A stretch of 64,000 nt of DNA. Origin: Arenibacter sp. F26102. GTDB taxonomy: Bacteria > Bacteroidota > Bacteroidia > Flavobacteriales > Flavobacteriaceae. The DNA is taken from assembly GCF_023015865.1 (NCBI RefSeq), contig NZ_JALKBC010000012.1, forward strand, positions 99,108 to 163,107, read 5' to 3'. The notes under the pieces are model-generated. The model was not told the origin of the DNA. It saw only the letters and a list, made by a program, of their open reading frames with translations, and ran no database searches. Position numbers and translations under genes: made by a program. Positions 18,747 through 28,220 of this stretch are shown one piece after another; within the stretch, counting starts at the first letter, position 1; each line of letters begins with the position of its first letter.

Positions 18747-20051
18747 ATGAAAAACTCAGTAAGATTGCGTTTATCCGTTCTAATGCTATTGGAGTATTTT
18801 ATATGGGGAGCGTGGTATGTTACCATGGGCACCTATCTGATGTCCTCGTTGGAGGTAAATGCAACCCAAGTGGGGGCAGCATATGCAAACCTTTCTATCG
18901 CAGCCATTATTTCTCCTTTTTTCGTAGGTCTGGTAGCTGACCGATTTTTCTCTGCACAAAAGGTATTGGGGACATTACATTTAATGGGTGCTGCCACCTT
19001 ATATTATATAAGTACCGTGGAGCATTTTCAAAAATTTTGGTGGTTAATTTTGCTATACACATTGTTGTATATGCCTACGATGTCCTTGGTTAACTCCATT
19101 TCCTTTTCGCAAATGGAGGATCCCGATAAGGAATTTCCACGGATTAGGGTTTTAGGAACCGTGGGCTGGATAGCAGCGGGACTTTTAATAGGGTTTATGG
19201 AATTGGAGACTTCTTTTATGACCTTCCGCATTGCGGCATATTGTTCTTTGGTGCTTGGTATTTTAAGCTTCTTCTTGCCAAGTACCCCGCCTACAGGTAA
19301 AAGCGCAAGCATTTCTGCCATATTGGGACTAGATGCCTTGGTTTTATTTAAGAAAAGGTCATTTATTGTTTTTTTTGTCAGCTCTATTCTAGTTTGTATC
19401 CCATTGGCTTTTTATTACAACTTTGCCAATCCTTTTCTGAATGACATAGGGATGGAAAATGCTGCAGCTAAAATGACTTTGGGGCAGGTTTCCGAACTTT
19501 TATTCATGTTATTGATGCCCCTTGCTTTTAGAAGGCTCGGAATTAAAAAAATGATGCTGATAGGTATTTTTGCTTGGGTAATACGTTATCTTTTATTTGC
19601 TTATGGGGATATAGGTCCAGGAATTTGGATGTTGTATTTTGGAATTATATTACATGGTGTATGTTATGATTTCTTTTTTGTTACAGGACAGATCTATATT
19701 GATAAGAAGTCCAAACCCTCCTTTCGAAATTCCGCCCAGGGGCTTATCACTTTTGCAACATATGGGGTGGGAATGTTTATTGGCTCATTTGTTTCAGGAG
19801 CAGTAACCGATGATTTTCTTGTCAACATTAATGACATCTTGAGCTACCAATGGGAATCCATTTGGTTGGTTCCAGCAATAATTGCTTTATTGGTGGGTTT
19901 GTTATTTATGTTTTTCTTCAGAGAAAAACTTGTAGGCACCTTAGAAGTAGACAACAAGGTGCCGCACATTTTACCTGTAAAGGACAATAGGGGTCAAAAG
20001 GATTTCGAGGGCGGTTTAGCCGATAGTGCTGATCTAAAAACGGAAAGATAA
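18747..20051 (+). CDS. NupG-type nucleoside/sugar:H+ symporter (MFS)
   Basis: 434 residues with about 12 hydrophobic segments. The N-terminus L-L-E-Y-F-I-W-G-A-W-Y-V-T-M-G is characteristic of the nucleoside:H+ symporter family (PF03825). In Bacteroidota these genes often sit in sugar-catabolic clusters with Gfo/Idh enzymes and probably carry sugars or nucleosides across the inner membrane. It is co-oriented with its neighbours, with a 132-base gap from the DUF1080 gene. Substrate not known. Confidence 0.87.
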   Translation: MKNSVRLRLSVLMLLEYFIWGAWYVTMGTYLMSSLEVNATQVGAAYANLSIAAIISPFFVGLVADRFFSAQKVLGTLHLMGAATLYYISTVEHFQKFWWLILLYTLLYMPTMSLVNSISFSQMEDPDKEFPRIRVLGTVGWIAAGLLIGFMELETSFMTFRIAAYCSLVLGILSFFLPSTPPTGKSASISAILGLDALVLFKKRSFIVFFVSSILVCIPLAFYYNFANPFLNDIGMENAAAKMTLGQVSELLFMLLMPLAFRRLGIKKMMLIGIFAWVIRYLLFAYGDIGPGIWMLYFGIILHGVCYDFFFVTGQIYIDKKSKPSFRNSAQGLITFATYGVGMFIGSFVSGAVTDDFLVNINDILSYQWESIWLVPAIIALLVGLLFMFFFREKLVGTLEVDNKVPHILPVKDNRGQKDFEGGLADSADLKTER

Positions 20052-20088
20052 TTCCCTAAAGTATGTACTAATAAAATTTAATAATAAT

Positions 20089-20310
20089 ATGGTTAATAAA
20101 AGCAGTCCGGTGCGTGTTCTGGTAGTGGGCTGTGGAAATATGGGTGCATCCCATGTAACGGCTTATCACAATTTAAAGGAATTTAAAATCTCGGGTTTGG
20201 TTTCAACTGGCAAGAGTAAAGAGGTTCTAAACAATAAGTTGGGAGGTTCTTATCCGTTGTTCAACAATTTTAAAGCCGCTATGAAAACTACTGATCCCAA
20301 TGCCAATTAA
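20089..20310 (+). pseudogene. Truncated Gfo/Idh/MocA oxidoreductase
   Basis: 73 codons that start as a normal Gfo/Idh protein: R-V-L-V-V-G-C-G-N-M-G-A-S-H at the Rossmann loop, running to the end of the first beta-alpha units. It then stops at D-P-N-A-N. Family members are 330-400 residues long, so the catalytic domain is absent. The downstream DNA goes straight into the amidohydrolase gene, so the rest was deleted. Confidence 0.75.
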
Positions 20311-20346
20311 TACCAATATCAGATAAAAACTATAAAAATTAAACAG

Positions 20347-21432
20347 ATGAAAAAATCATGGATTGCCTTATTAATACTATTAACGATTTCTTGTGGTGAA
20401 AAGAATGAATATTATACTTTGGACGATTTTGACAAGGTAGAAAAAATTGATACCCACATTCATGTTTTTGCAGATCGGAACAGTTTTGTAAATCAAGCAA
20501 AGAAAGACAATTTTCGTTTGCTGAATATTATGGTCGACCTTTCAAAAGGCGAGGAACTTATTAAAGAACAATATGATTATTGTTTTGCTCAAAAGAAAGG
20601 GCATCCTGAGGATTATGAGTTCGCTACCTCCTTTTCCATAGAGGATTGGGATAACCCAGACTTCACAAAGAATACCATTTCCTGGTTGGACAAGAGTTTT
20701 AAAGAAGGGGCCATAGCTGTAAAGGTTTGGAAGAATATTGGCATGGTTTTTCGTGATAAGGATAACGAGCTAATAATGGTGGACAATCCCAAGCTGGATA
20801 CCATATTCGATTATTTAGCCAGTAATAAGATACCATTGATAGGTCATTTGGGAGAACCAAAAAACTGTTGGCTTCCCCTAGATGAAATGACAACCAACAA
20901 CGATCGGAAATATTTTTCGGAACATCCACAGTACCACATGTACCAACACCCGGAACTACCTTCTTATGAAGAACAGATGGCTGCTCGGGATCGTATGCTG
21001 GAAAAACACCCCGATCTTGTGTTTATTGGAGCACACATGGGGAGTCTAGAGTGGAGCGTTGATGAATTGGCGAAACGGTTGGACAAGTTTCCCAATATGT
21101 CCATAGACCTCGCTGCCAGAATGGGGCAAGTTTTTTATCAAACTGTAGAAAATAGGGAAAAGGTACGTGCCTTTTTTATTAAGTACCAAGATCGGATCCT
21201 CTATGCAACCGATTTGGCCGATGATGGCAAGGAAAATGTCAAAGAAATGCACAAGGAGATGCATAAAATGTGGCTAACGGATTGGCGGTTTTTCGTTACC
21301 GATGAGGTTATGGCCAGTGATCTGGTAAATGAAGAGTTTAAGGGATTGAAACTTCCTAAGGAAGTTGTGGATAAAATATTTTATCAAAACGCAAAAAAAT
21401 GGCTTAAGATGTTTCCAACAAATGGCATTTGA
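20347..21432 (+). CDS. Amidohydrolase (amidohydrolase_2 family) lipoprotein
   Basis: 361 residues. Lipobox L-T-I-S-C16. A TIM-barrel metal site is visible: D-T-H37-I-H39 at strand 1, G-H-L-G-E-P and G-A-H-M-G-S for the middle His residues, and Y-A-T-D-L at the strand-8 Asp. Family PF04909 members hydrolyse or decarboxylate small lactones and carboxylates; here a sugar-lactone type substrate is plausible from the context but not shown. It is the last gene of the plus-strand run that begins at 16385. Confidence 0.82.
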   Translation: MKKSWIALLILLTISCGEKNEYYTLDDFDKVEKIDTHIHVFADRNSFVNQAKKDNFRLLNIMVDLSKGEELIKEQYDYCFAQKKGHPEDYEFATSFSIEDWDNPDFTKNTISWLDKSFKEGAIAVKVWKNIGMVFRDKDNELIMVDNPKLDTIFDYLASNKIPLIGHLGEPKNCWLPLDEMTTNNDRKYFSEHPQYHMYQHPELPSYEEQMAARDRMLEKHPDLVFIGAHMGSLEWSVDELAKRLDKFPNMSIDLAARMGQVFYQTVENREKVRAFFIKYQDRILYATDLADDGKENVKEMHKEMHKMWLTDWRFFVTDEVMASDLVNEEFKGLKLPKEVVDKIFYQNAKKWLKMFPTNGI

Positions 21433-21489
21433 TATTATGAACAGTTAGGTGATTAACTTAAAAGAAGAAAATTTCTAATATCGTCGATT

Positions 21490-21600
21490 CAATGATATTT
21501 TCTGTGGTGTAAAGTATGGGAGTACTACAACCAAATGTTTGTGACTATTCTTCTAAGATAACGATTATTGGGATCGGTATTTGCTTAATCGATAAAATAA
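21490..21600. repeat. Dispersed intergenic element, copy B
   Basis: The 337-base gap 21433-21769 contains the most diverged of the three copies. Shared blocks are TTTTCTGTG.TG, GGGAGTACTACAACCA, TTCTAAGATAACGA.TATTGG and TTGCTTAATCG. See copies A (10333) and C (30371). It lies just upstream of the GH39 gene, within or near its promoter region. Confidence 0.55.
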
Positions 21601-21769
21601 TGCTTTGTTTGCTGAACGTAACTTTTCATTGACTATCAATTGGTTCATAATTACAGTTTTTTAAGGTGCTGCCAATTCAATGCGATTATTTAAAAAAAAG
21701 TATATCCAAGTCATCTTCCTTATGCATCATAATTTAGATTTTTTTCCCACAATAGCGAAGCAAAAACCC

Positions 21770-23200
21770 ATGAACACAAAAAATGATATTACATCTGCAT
21801 TCTTTGGTCTTTTTTTATTTTTAGGAATACTATCAGGAAATGCACTGCTGGCTCAAAGCAATGACACGGCAACCTTACCCGAGTTTACTGTAGATGTATC
21901 CAAAACCATGGGGGGTTTCAAGCCCTTGAACGGGGTCAATGGCGGTCCGAGAATTAGATTGGGAAATGCATTTGACAATAGTGAATATTTCAAAACCTTT
22001 GGCCCTCCACATGTACGCCTGCATGATACACGATATTCCGATGAAGAAACGGTTGATATCCATACCATCTTTCCAAACTTTGATGCCGATGAAAATGACC
22101 CGGCAAACTATCATTTTCAAAAGACGGACCTTTATATAAAGTCGATCTTGGACCTGGGCGCAAAAGTAATATTTAGATTGGGTGAAAGTATAGAGCACGG
22201 GGAACCAAAATTTTACATCCATCCTCCGGCAGATTTTGAAAAATGGGCGCGCATTTGTTCCCGGATAATGCAGCATTATAATATGGGTTGGGCCGATGGC
22301 TTTAAGTGGGATATTCAATATTGGGAAGTTTGGAATGAGCCGGACATCGCAGATTGCTGGTCAGGAACCCAAGAACAGTATCTTCAATTATATGAAATAA
22401 CGGCCAAGACCTTAAAAAAACTCGATGCCAACCTAAAAGTTGGAGGTCCTACAATCGCCTTTAACATGGACAGTGAGCTTGGCGAGGCTTTCCTTAAACA
22501 TTGCAAAAATACCAATTCCCCTTTAGACTTTGTTTCCTATCATATCTATAGTAAAAGTACGGACGACTTCATGAAAAGAATAGAAATATCCAACGCTACC
22601 ATAAGAAAACATGGGTTTAAAGATGTGGAAATCAGTCTATCCGAATGGAATTACATACCATACTGGCCCGATGGCAAAAACAGAGCGGAATCGCGAGATG
22701 TATTTGCCCAAACCACCGGCGCCCCTGGCTCAGCCTTTACCGTCTCAGTTTTATCCTATATGCAGGATACAGAACTGGATATGGCGCAATACTATTCCGC
22801 TTTTGGAACCATTTTTCGTATTGGGCTTTTTGATGAATCAGGAATACCCAAAAAAGCAATTCATGCATTGGAAGCCTATCACAAAATGGTACAATTGGGC
22901 ACGCGGGTTTCTACCGTTGGTAATAAACAGGAAACGGGTGTTTCTATTATTGCATCTACTGATTTAGGTGGGGGAAAAACAGCAGTTTTAATAAGCAATT
23001 TTGAAGATGAAATCTCTCGTTATAAACTCCAGATCAAGAATATTCCTTTTAAAAACGAACTGAAGTGTAGCGAATATGTATTGGACGATAATCACAATTT
23101 GGACTTGGACCGCGAACAAATATTAAGCAGCAAAGATTTCAGCCTCATAGTAGACCTGCCAAAATCGACCGTTAGATTACTTCTTTTTGAAGCTCTGTAA
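21770..23200 (+). CDS. GH39-like glycoside hydrolase (beta-xylosidase type)
   Basis: 476 residues from the ATG at 21770, chosen because it gives a clean signal peptide ending A-L-L-A-Q-S. An in-frame ATG at 21680 would add a poor 30-residue extension. The (beta/alpha)8 fold of clan GH-A is visible: W-E-V-W-N-E190-P-D carries the acid/base and S-L-S-E292-W-N the nucleophile. The closest known architecture is GH39 (beta-xylosidases, some iduronidases). It is probably secreted to the periplasm. Specificity cannot be fixed. Confidence 0.82.
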   Translation: MNTKNDITSAFFGLFLFLGILSGNALLAQSNDTATLPEFTVDVSKTMGGFKPLNGVNGGPRIRLGNAFDNSEYFKTFGPPHVRLHDTRYSDEETVDIHTIFPNFDADENDPANYHFQKTDLYIKSILDLGAKVIFRLGESIEHGEPKFYIHPPADFEKWARICSRIMQHYNMGWADGFKWDIQYWEVWNEPDIADCWSGTQEQYLQLYEITAKTLKKLDANLKVGGPTIAFNMDSELGEAFLKHCKNTNSPLDFVSYHIYSKSTDDFMKRIEISNATIRKHGFKDVEISLSEWNYIPYWPDGKNRAESRDVFAQTTGAPGSAFTVSVLSYMQDTELDMAQYYSAFGTIFRIGLFDESGIPKKAIHALEAYHKMVQLGTRVSTVGNKQETGVSIIASTDLGGGKTAVLISNFEDEISRYKLQIKNIPFKNELKCSEYVLDDNHNLDLDREQILSSKDFSLIVDLPKSTVRLLLFEAL

Positions 23201-23246
23201 ACTATCAAAAACATTAAATCCCTTTTTCTCCACACTACTATCGCCA

Positions 23247-23276
23247 ACGGATAGCTAAATAGGAGGGAAGGGGTGC
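23247..23276. repeat. Short dispersed repeat, copy 1
   Basis: ACGGATAGCTAAATAGGAGG and the following GAAGGGGTGC closely resemble 30615-30643 (ACGGATAGCCAAGTAGGGGG...AAGGTGC). Non-coding in both places; function unknown. Confidence 0.4.
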
Positions 23277-23360
23277 GCTAATGTACTGCAGTTTGATTCT
23301 GTATTATGCGTTAGGCCTACAGAGGAAGGAGGTTCAAGAATACTTTATTCTAAATAAGGT

Positions 23361-23800
23361 GAGTTCTATCAATTTCTAATGGTTAATAATTAGTATATGG
23401 TAATGTTGTCTGGTCGAGCGCAGTCGAGACCTCATTTTAATGAAAAAAGCCTCCAATACCTCTCGACTGCGCCTGTCTACCGGCCTTTAGATTTGTATTA
23501 TAAATATAATCTATTGTTTGAGTTCTATCAATTTCTAATGGTTATTAAGTAGTTTGTGGTAATGTTGTCTGGTCGAGCGCAGTCGAGACCTCATTTTAAT
23601 GATAAAAGCCTCCAATACCTCTCGACTGCGCCTGTCTACCGGCCTTTAGATTTGTATTATAAATATAATCTATTGTTTGAGTTCTATCAATTTCTAATGG
23701 TTATTAAGTAGTTTACGGTAGTGTTGTCCGGTCGAGCGCAGTCGAGACCTCATTTTAATGAAAAAAGCCTCCAATACCTCTCGACTGCGTCTGCCTACCG
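23361..23800. repeat. Three tandem copies of a 159-bp hairpin-bearing unit
   Basis: Units begin at 23361, 23520 and 23679, each with GAGTTCTATCAATTTCTAAT; the third is cut short near 23800. Every unit holds GGTCGAGCGCAGTCGAGACC and, about 40 bases later, CTCTCGACTGCG. GCGCAGTCGAGA can pair with TCTCGACTGCGC to form a 12-bp stem. GTCGAGCGCAGTCGAG is a REP-like motif common in marine flavobacterial genomes. The remainder (23800-23916) holds another structured-looking stretch (GCAGCAACGTAAGGGATA) and no gene. The array lies between convergent genes. Confidence 0.85.
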
Positions 23801-23916
23801 AAGGCAGGGACCACGGCTGCATCCCCGCAGCAACGTAAGGGATATAGCCAAGAGCCCGACCGACCTAAGAGGGAACGCCCAAAGGAATAGGGCAAGTAAT
23901 TAACTTTACTTCCTTG

Positions 23917-24498
23917 TTAGGCTCTGTCCACTATATAATTCAGTTCTGTTACTCCGCAATTAAATTGGTGGGTTGACAATAGTTTTAGTTTTGTTTTGTC
24001 TTTGATACCCTTAAACAACGGAATGCCCTGGCCAAGAATTATAGGGTTGACAAATAGCCAGTAGCCGTCTATTAAGTTCTGTTGCATAAGTGAATGTGTT
24101 GCCGTTGGGCTGCCAAATAGCAAGATGTCCTCACCTTCGCCTTGGCCGGATCGTTTTATGTCATTAATACTGTCCGAAGGCTTGTCGCTTATTATTCTTG
24201 TATTGCTCAAATCAGCACCTTTCATTGTTCTGGACATAACAACTTTGTGGACTTTGGCATACCACTTGGAATGCTCTATATCGTGCTTGGAGGCTTTAGC
24301 CTTGTCTGCTGCAGTAGGCCAGTAATTTTCCATCAACTGATAGGTTACCCGGCCATATAATGCAGTGTCGCCCTTGCTTATCCGTTTCCCTACATGATCA
24401 AAAATTTCTTCGTTGAGTTTTATCCAGTCCATTTCTCCTTTGGGTCCTGCTACAAAACCGTCCAGCGATATGTGCACAAATGATATTATATTTCTCAT
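23917..24498 (-). CDS. Dihydrofolate reductase / RibD C-terminal family protein
   Basis: 193 residues. N-terminus I-S-F-V-H-I-S-L-D-G-F-V-A-G followed by E-M-D-W and Y-G-R-V-T-Y matches the RibD_C/YyaP-like DHFR fold family. The NADPH-side motif I-L-L-F-G-S is followed by P-I-I-L-G-Q-G-I-P-L-F near the C-terminus. The substrates of these stand-alone reductases are mostly unknown; a true folate reductase is not claimed. Single gene on the minus strand. Confidence 0.85.
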   Translation of the reverse strand: MRNIISFVHISLDGFVAGPKGEMDWIKLNEEIFDHVGKRISKGDTALYGRVTYQLMENYWPTAADKAKASKHDIEHSKWYAKVHKVVMSRTMKGADLSNTRIISDKPSDSINDIKRSGQGEGEDILLFGSPTATHSLMQQNLIDGYWLFVNPIILGQGIPLFKGIKDKTKLKLLSTHQFNCGVTELNYIVDRA

Positions 24499-24589
24499 AA
24501 AGTTCTGTTTTTAATGTTGTTTAGGGTTTGTTACTGTCTTTTTACAATGAAGTTATTGGGCTGGCAATCTGAGTCTCCATGCAGTCTTC

Positions 24590-25453
24590 TTAGCCTCCAT
24601 AGACTTTTCTTTCTCCCATTGCGTCTATTTTAACTACCCTTGTATTATTGTTTTTAGAAAACTCCATGATCCATTGAGTGCCATCCGGAGCGATCATTCC
24701 TCCACAGGGAGACCAACCAGATTCTGAATGGAATGCCGTTGTAATCTTACCAGCAGCGTCTATCTTCTTAATTTTACTTGCACCATAGACAGCTACGTAC
24801 ACATTTCTATCCGTATCTTTCCAAATCCCAAATATGTAATGACGGTCTGCTACACCTTCAAAAGGCAGTTTGGTTTCCTTGAGATTATCGGCAATAAGGG
24901 TTATATTTCCAGATGGGGATACTTTTTTTATTTCCAGCATATCCACTACATACAGATTGTTATCATATTTTGAAAAATGTGTCCAGCGGATATCCTTAAA
25001 CTGATGTTTGGTGAATTTGGAATTTTCGCCATTTATGGTCTGTCTCATTAGAATTTGATAATCCCCAGACTTCTTTGCCCAATAGGAATTGCCTTCCATA
25101 TCCCTTATCAATGTATTGTTGTCCAAAAACCCTTCAACATCAGGAATTGTTTTTTCAAGTACCCCATCCTTGCTCAAACACCATACATAATTGCCCCACT
25201 TGTCGGTAGCTTCTCCCTCATACCATTCATGCTCTCCGAAAATATCACCGTTTGTATCAAGATAAAGTTCATGTGTATGGACATTCCTTACCGCTATCGA
25301 CCTTTCTCCGTCCGGTGATATTTTCCAAACATGGGTCAGGTCTGTGTAGAATACATTGCCGTTACCATCCATAACAATGCCAACTCCCGGGTGTGCTTCT
25401 GCAATGGAAAGACACAAGAAGTAATAGAAAAAAATTAGGATCAACCTATTCAT
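24590..25453 (-). CDS. Secreted beta-propeller protein (NHL/SMP-30-like)
   Basis: 287 residues from the ATG at 25453, which begins a signal peptide ending I-A-E-A; an upstream in-frame ATG at 25483 is less likely. Repeating strands with D-G-N-G-N-V-F-Y, D-T-N-G-D-I-F and D-R-N-V-Y-V-A-V-Y-G occur at regular spacing, as in NHL/SMP-30 six-bladed propellers. Near the end are G-G-M-I-A-P-D-G-T-Q-W. It may bind a ligand or act as a lactonase; no specific activity is assigned. The bile-acid symporter-like gene lies 80 bases upstream in the same direction. Confidence 0.75.
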   Translation of the reverse strand: MNRLILIFFYYFLCLSIAEAHPGVGIVMDGNGNVFYTDLTHVWKISPDGERSIAVRNVHTHELYLDTNGDIFGEHEWYEGEATDKWGNYVWCLSKDGVLEKTIPDVEGFLDNNTLIRDMEGNSYWAKKSGDYQILMRQTINGENSKFTKHQFKDIRWTHFSKYDNNLYVVDMLEIKKVSPSGNITLIADNLKETKLPFEGVADRHYIFGIWKDTDRNVYVAVYGASKIKKIDAAGKITTAFHSESGWSPCGGMIAPDGTQWIMEFSKNNNTRVVKIDAMGERKVYGG

Positions 25454-25533
25454 TATACCTTGATTCAAGTTGCATTTCGCCAATTTTTGTAAACATGGTT
25501 AGTCGTTGTTTGTTCTTTAATTTCAATCTGCCA

Positions 25534-26433
25534 TTATTCAATTTTGATATGGTTCCATGCTATTGCCAGACCAAATCCCAATGTTAAATGCACTATGCCC
25601 CATAATATGGAGACGGCTACTATGCCTCCGAGAGTAGGGAAAAATGTAACACCAAGCCCAATGGCAAGAGCAACGTTTTGGAATGCCACCTCAATTGCCA
25701 CTGCTCTACGTTCCCCTGCCATAAGTCCGGCCAGCCATCCGATTCCCCAGCCTAAACCCACTGCAACAACGAAAGTGAATAGAACAGGAAATAATGCGGT
25801 TTGAGCTAAAAGTGCAAGGGACTTAAAGTTGCTCCCAATGATCATTGCAACGATTACGGCAAATACGATACCTGCCACTAAACGGACCGCTCTACGTATT
25901 CGATCCACTATAACCGGTCGCTTTGCGCGTAGGAGCATACCGGCAGTAACTGGAATAATCAACATGATCTGCAAGGTCATAATCACCCGCTGCGGATCCA
26001 TACTTATATTCTGAAGTACTTCCTGAGTAGATGGGTTCATGGAAGCCCAAAAACCGAACAACAACGGTGTAAGTACGATACTGAAAAGTGTGGAAATTGT
26101 AGTCATACTTATGGAAGTAGCCACATCCCCTTTTGCTACCCCGGTAAGATAGTTGGAAAGTGCTCCAGCTGGGCAACAAGTGACCAGTAAAAGTCCGAGT
26201 GCAATACTGGGTGAATCGGTTAGGTACAAACCGGTCAGAAAGGCAATCGCAGGCAAGATTCCAAATTGGGCAACAAGTCCGATTGTGGGGGCCTTTGGCT
26301 TTTTGAGTACTCTTCGCAGCTTTTCCCATGTCAAATCCAAGGATACTGCAAAAACCAGGAAGCCGACCATGATGCCGACAATTAAACCGATTCGCGGATC
26401 GAAATTAAAAGGGATCTGATTGATGTCTTCCAT
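25534..26433 (-). CDS. Bile acid:sodium symporter (SBF/BASS) family transporter
   Basis: 299 residues, almost entirely hydrophobic with about nine membrane segments. The motif C-C-P-A-G-A-L-S-N after the third segment and the paired discontinuous helices match the SBF family (Na+-coupled uptake of organic anions). It lies in an operon-like run with the methyltransferase gene 12 bases upstream and the propeller gene downstream. The substrate in this organism is unknown and is unlikely to be bile acids. Confidence 0.88.
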   Translation of the reverse strand: MEDINQIPFNFDPRIGLIVGIMVGFLVFAVSLDLTWEKLRRVLKKPKAPTIGLVAQFGILPAIAFLTGLYLTDSPSIALGLLLVTCCPAGALSNYLTGVAKGDVATSISMTTISTLFSIVLTPLLFGFWASMNPSTQEVLQNISMDPQRVIMTLQIMLIIPVTAGMLLRAKRPVIVDRIRRAVRLVAGIVFAVIVAMIIGSNFKSLALLAQTALFPVLFTFVVAVGLGWGIGWLAGLMAGERRAVAIEVAFQNVALAIGLGVTFFPTLGGIVAVSILWGIVHLTLGFGLAIAWNHIKIE

Positions 26434-26445
26434 CGCTCGTTCTTT

Positions 26446-27084
26446 TTAGCTGATAGTAGTGGGTTTCATTCCAAGCATACAATGGGCACCAAATTTAACC
26501 TGATCATTATATTCAGTTTTACAATTCATAAAGCCGGCATCGCGAAAGGCTTTTTCAAGATCTGCAAGTTGATGGAGATAAAAGCCTTCTGCTGCAACAG
26601 GTTTAAATTTTATAAAATTCTCCCTGACAGGAAAAGTTACCGCTACACCTCCGTTGGGTTTAAGAACACGATACATTTCTCTGAATACGGCGCCCGGATC
26701 TTCAATAACATATGCCGTGGCAACTGTACATGCTTTGTCAAATACACCGTCTTTAAAGGGCAACGCGTTGCCTGCAGCCTTAAGTAGATTCACCTTTCCT
26801 TCGGAGATAAATTTGGCATTTTTCCTAGAAGCCATTTCAATTGCAGTATCTGAAATTTCTACGCCTGTCACGGTCCCATTGACCGCTCGTTGTAAGAGCA
26901 ATTTAATGTTGGCACCATTTCCGAAACCTATTTCGAGGATATCATCATCGGGTTGTATATCCATGAGGTCTACGGTCCAGCGTGCATGGGCAATAGTCAT
27001 TCTCGTCATCCAGGCAAACAAAATCTTGCCGAATACTCCTCTCGGGTATTGCATCTGTTTTCCGATTGACTTCACTAAATTCAT
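26446..27084 (-). CDS. Class I SAM-dependent methyltransferase
   Basis: 212 residues. Motif I I-L-E-I-G-F-G-N-G-A-N near residue 48, motif II G-V-E-I-S-D, then A-A-G-N-A-L-P-F-K-D-G-V-F-D and R-V-L-K-P-N-G-G match the Methyltransf_11/UbiE-like group. It starts the three-gene minus-strand run that continues with the SBF transporter (12-base gap). Target molecule not known. Confidence 0.87.
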   Translation of the reverse strand: MNLVKSIGKQMQYPRGVFGKILFAWMTRMTIAHARWTVDLMDIQPDDDILEIGFGNGANIKLLLQRAVNGTVTGVEISDTAIEMASRKNAKFISEGKVNLLKAAGNALPFKDGVFDKACTVATAYVIEDPGAVFREMYRVLKPNGGVAVTFPVRENFIKFKPVAAEGFYLHQLADLEKAFRDAGFMNCKTEYNDQVKFGAHCMLGMKPTTIS

Positions 27085-27459
27085 TACTCCAAGAGTTTAT
27101 GTTCAAGAAAATTAAAAACTCGACTCCCTCAATTGCCGTACTTTTCGAAGCAGCAATGTAACCTTCGGATATACTAACAAGTTACCAAATTTTCAGCAAA
27201 TTATAAACCCATCAGCCTGTCTTTTAATTAGGCAAAGCAGATTTTTTGTACCTCCCAATGGCCTGCCCGAATAAAAAAGTGGGGTAGGTACCGCTTCGGG
27301 GGTGTGCGAGTTTATTTTTTTTAATATTATTTTAAAAGCAAAATTTTAAACATTTGGCTAGCGTATAATTTTGGCTTGCGTGAGTTCCTAAATAAAGACA
27401 AAATGGGGGTTTAAACACCAAGCCTACATAACCTTATGGGTTTTGTGTGTGCTACCTTT
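27085..27459. other. Spacer with repeat-like blocks
   Basis: No gene. It contains a TTTTGGCTTGCGTGAGTT block (about 27370) that is nearly identical to one at about 1258 (TTTTGGCTTGTGTGAATT), and AAGCCTACATAACCTTATG near the HEAT gene stop. These look like the accessory-gene boundary repeats seen in the defence island. Confidence 0.4.
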
Positions 27460-27978
27460 TTATTTCTTCACTTTTTTTAAGGCATCCAAGTATTTATTGT
27501 TAACACCCTTATCTGTTTCCTGTTTAATTAGTTTCTCAATTTTTGGTATTAAATCTTTGTTGATTTCTGTTTTGAGCTTTAAAATTTCCGCAAGGGCATA
27601 AGCTATTGCCCACCGAACAACGGTTCCCTTGTTAGTTGCATTATCAAGCAATTTTTTGGTTGGCTCGCTTAAACTATTTGGAAATTTCTTTGCAATGTTC
27701 CCGATTACCTTCGCACTTTCCCATTTTACTCTTGGCTCATCATTTGTCAATGTATGGGTCATGTATTCCAGTAGAGGTTCATCAGCAATTTCTGTAGTCT
27801 TCTTTGTTGCGCACTCAACAGCCTCAATGCAGGTTGCTTTATTAACCGGAGATTGATTTTCTGCGAAAGACAAAAGTTCATCCAGCGGTAAATCCCCATT
27901 TACCAGCCATTGACAGATCTCTTTGGCCTTAGCTCTAGCTTTTATCGATTTTTCTTCAAATAGTTCTTCTATTGTCAT
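27460..27978 (-). CDS. HEAT-repeat protein
   Basis: 172 residues, all helical. Three or four HEAT-like helix pairs are visible, with V-K-W-E-S-A-K-V-I-G-N-I-A and V-R-W-A-I-A-Y-A-L-A-E-I marking two of them. No signal peptide or catalytic motif is seen. It is a single gene flanked on both sides by repeat-like boundary sequence (AACGGTGCGTATAA..n6..TAGCGTA upstream), suggesting it is an accessory insertion. Probably a protein-protein interaction module. Confidence 0.75.
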   Translation of the reverse strand: MTIEELFEEKSIKARAKAKEICQWLVNGDLPLDELLSFAENQSPVNKATCIEAVECATKKTTEIADEPLLEYMTHTLTNDEPRVKWESAKVIGNIAKKFPNSLSEPTKKLLDNATNKGTVVRWAIAYALAEILKLKTEINKDLIPKIEKLIKQETDKGVNNKYLDALKKVKK

Positions 27979-28220
27979 ATCGTACTATTATTAATTCCAC
28001 GCAACGGTGCGTATAAGGAAGTTAGCGTATAAAAAGACACGGAACTTTCGGATTATACACGAGCCGATGCTTACTTATCCGATACTTAAGATCACTCATA
28101 AGTGTTTAATAACAAGTTTCTATATATATTAAGTCGATTGGCGTCCAGCAATCATATTAGTGATTGCCTGACAGGCTATTTATCGGGGTATTTTTTTACT
28201 ATCCGTCAATACCATTAAAA

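Noticed and set aside
23361..23800. Possible CRISPR array
   Set aside because: The unit is 159 bp, repeated without variable spacers, and no cas genes are present.
23721..23903. 61-codon open frame on the plus strand
   Set aside because: It lies inside the third tandem repeat unit and the structured spacer; composition follows the repeat, not a protein.
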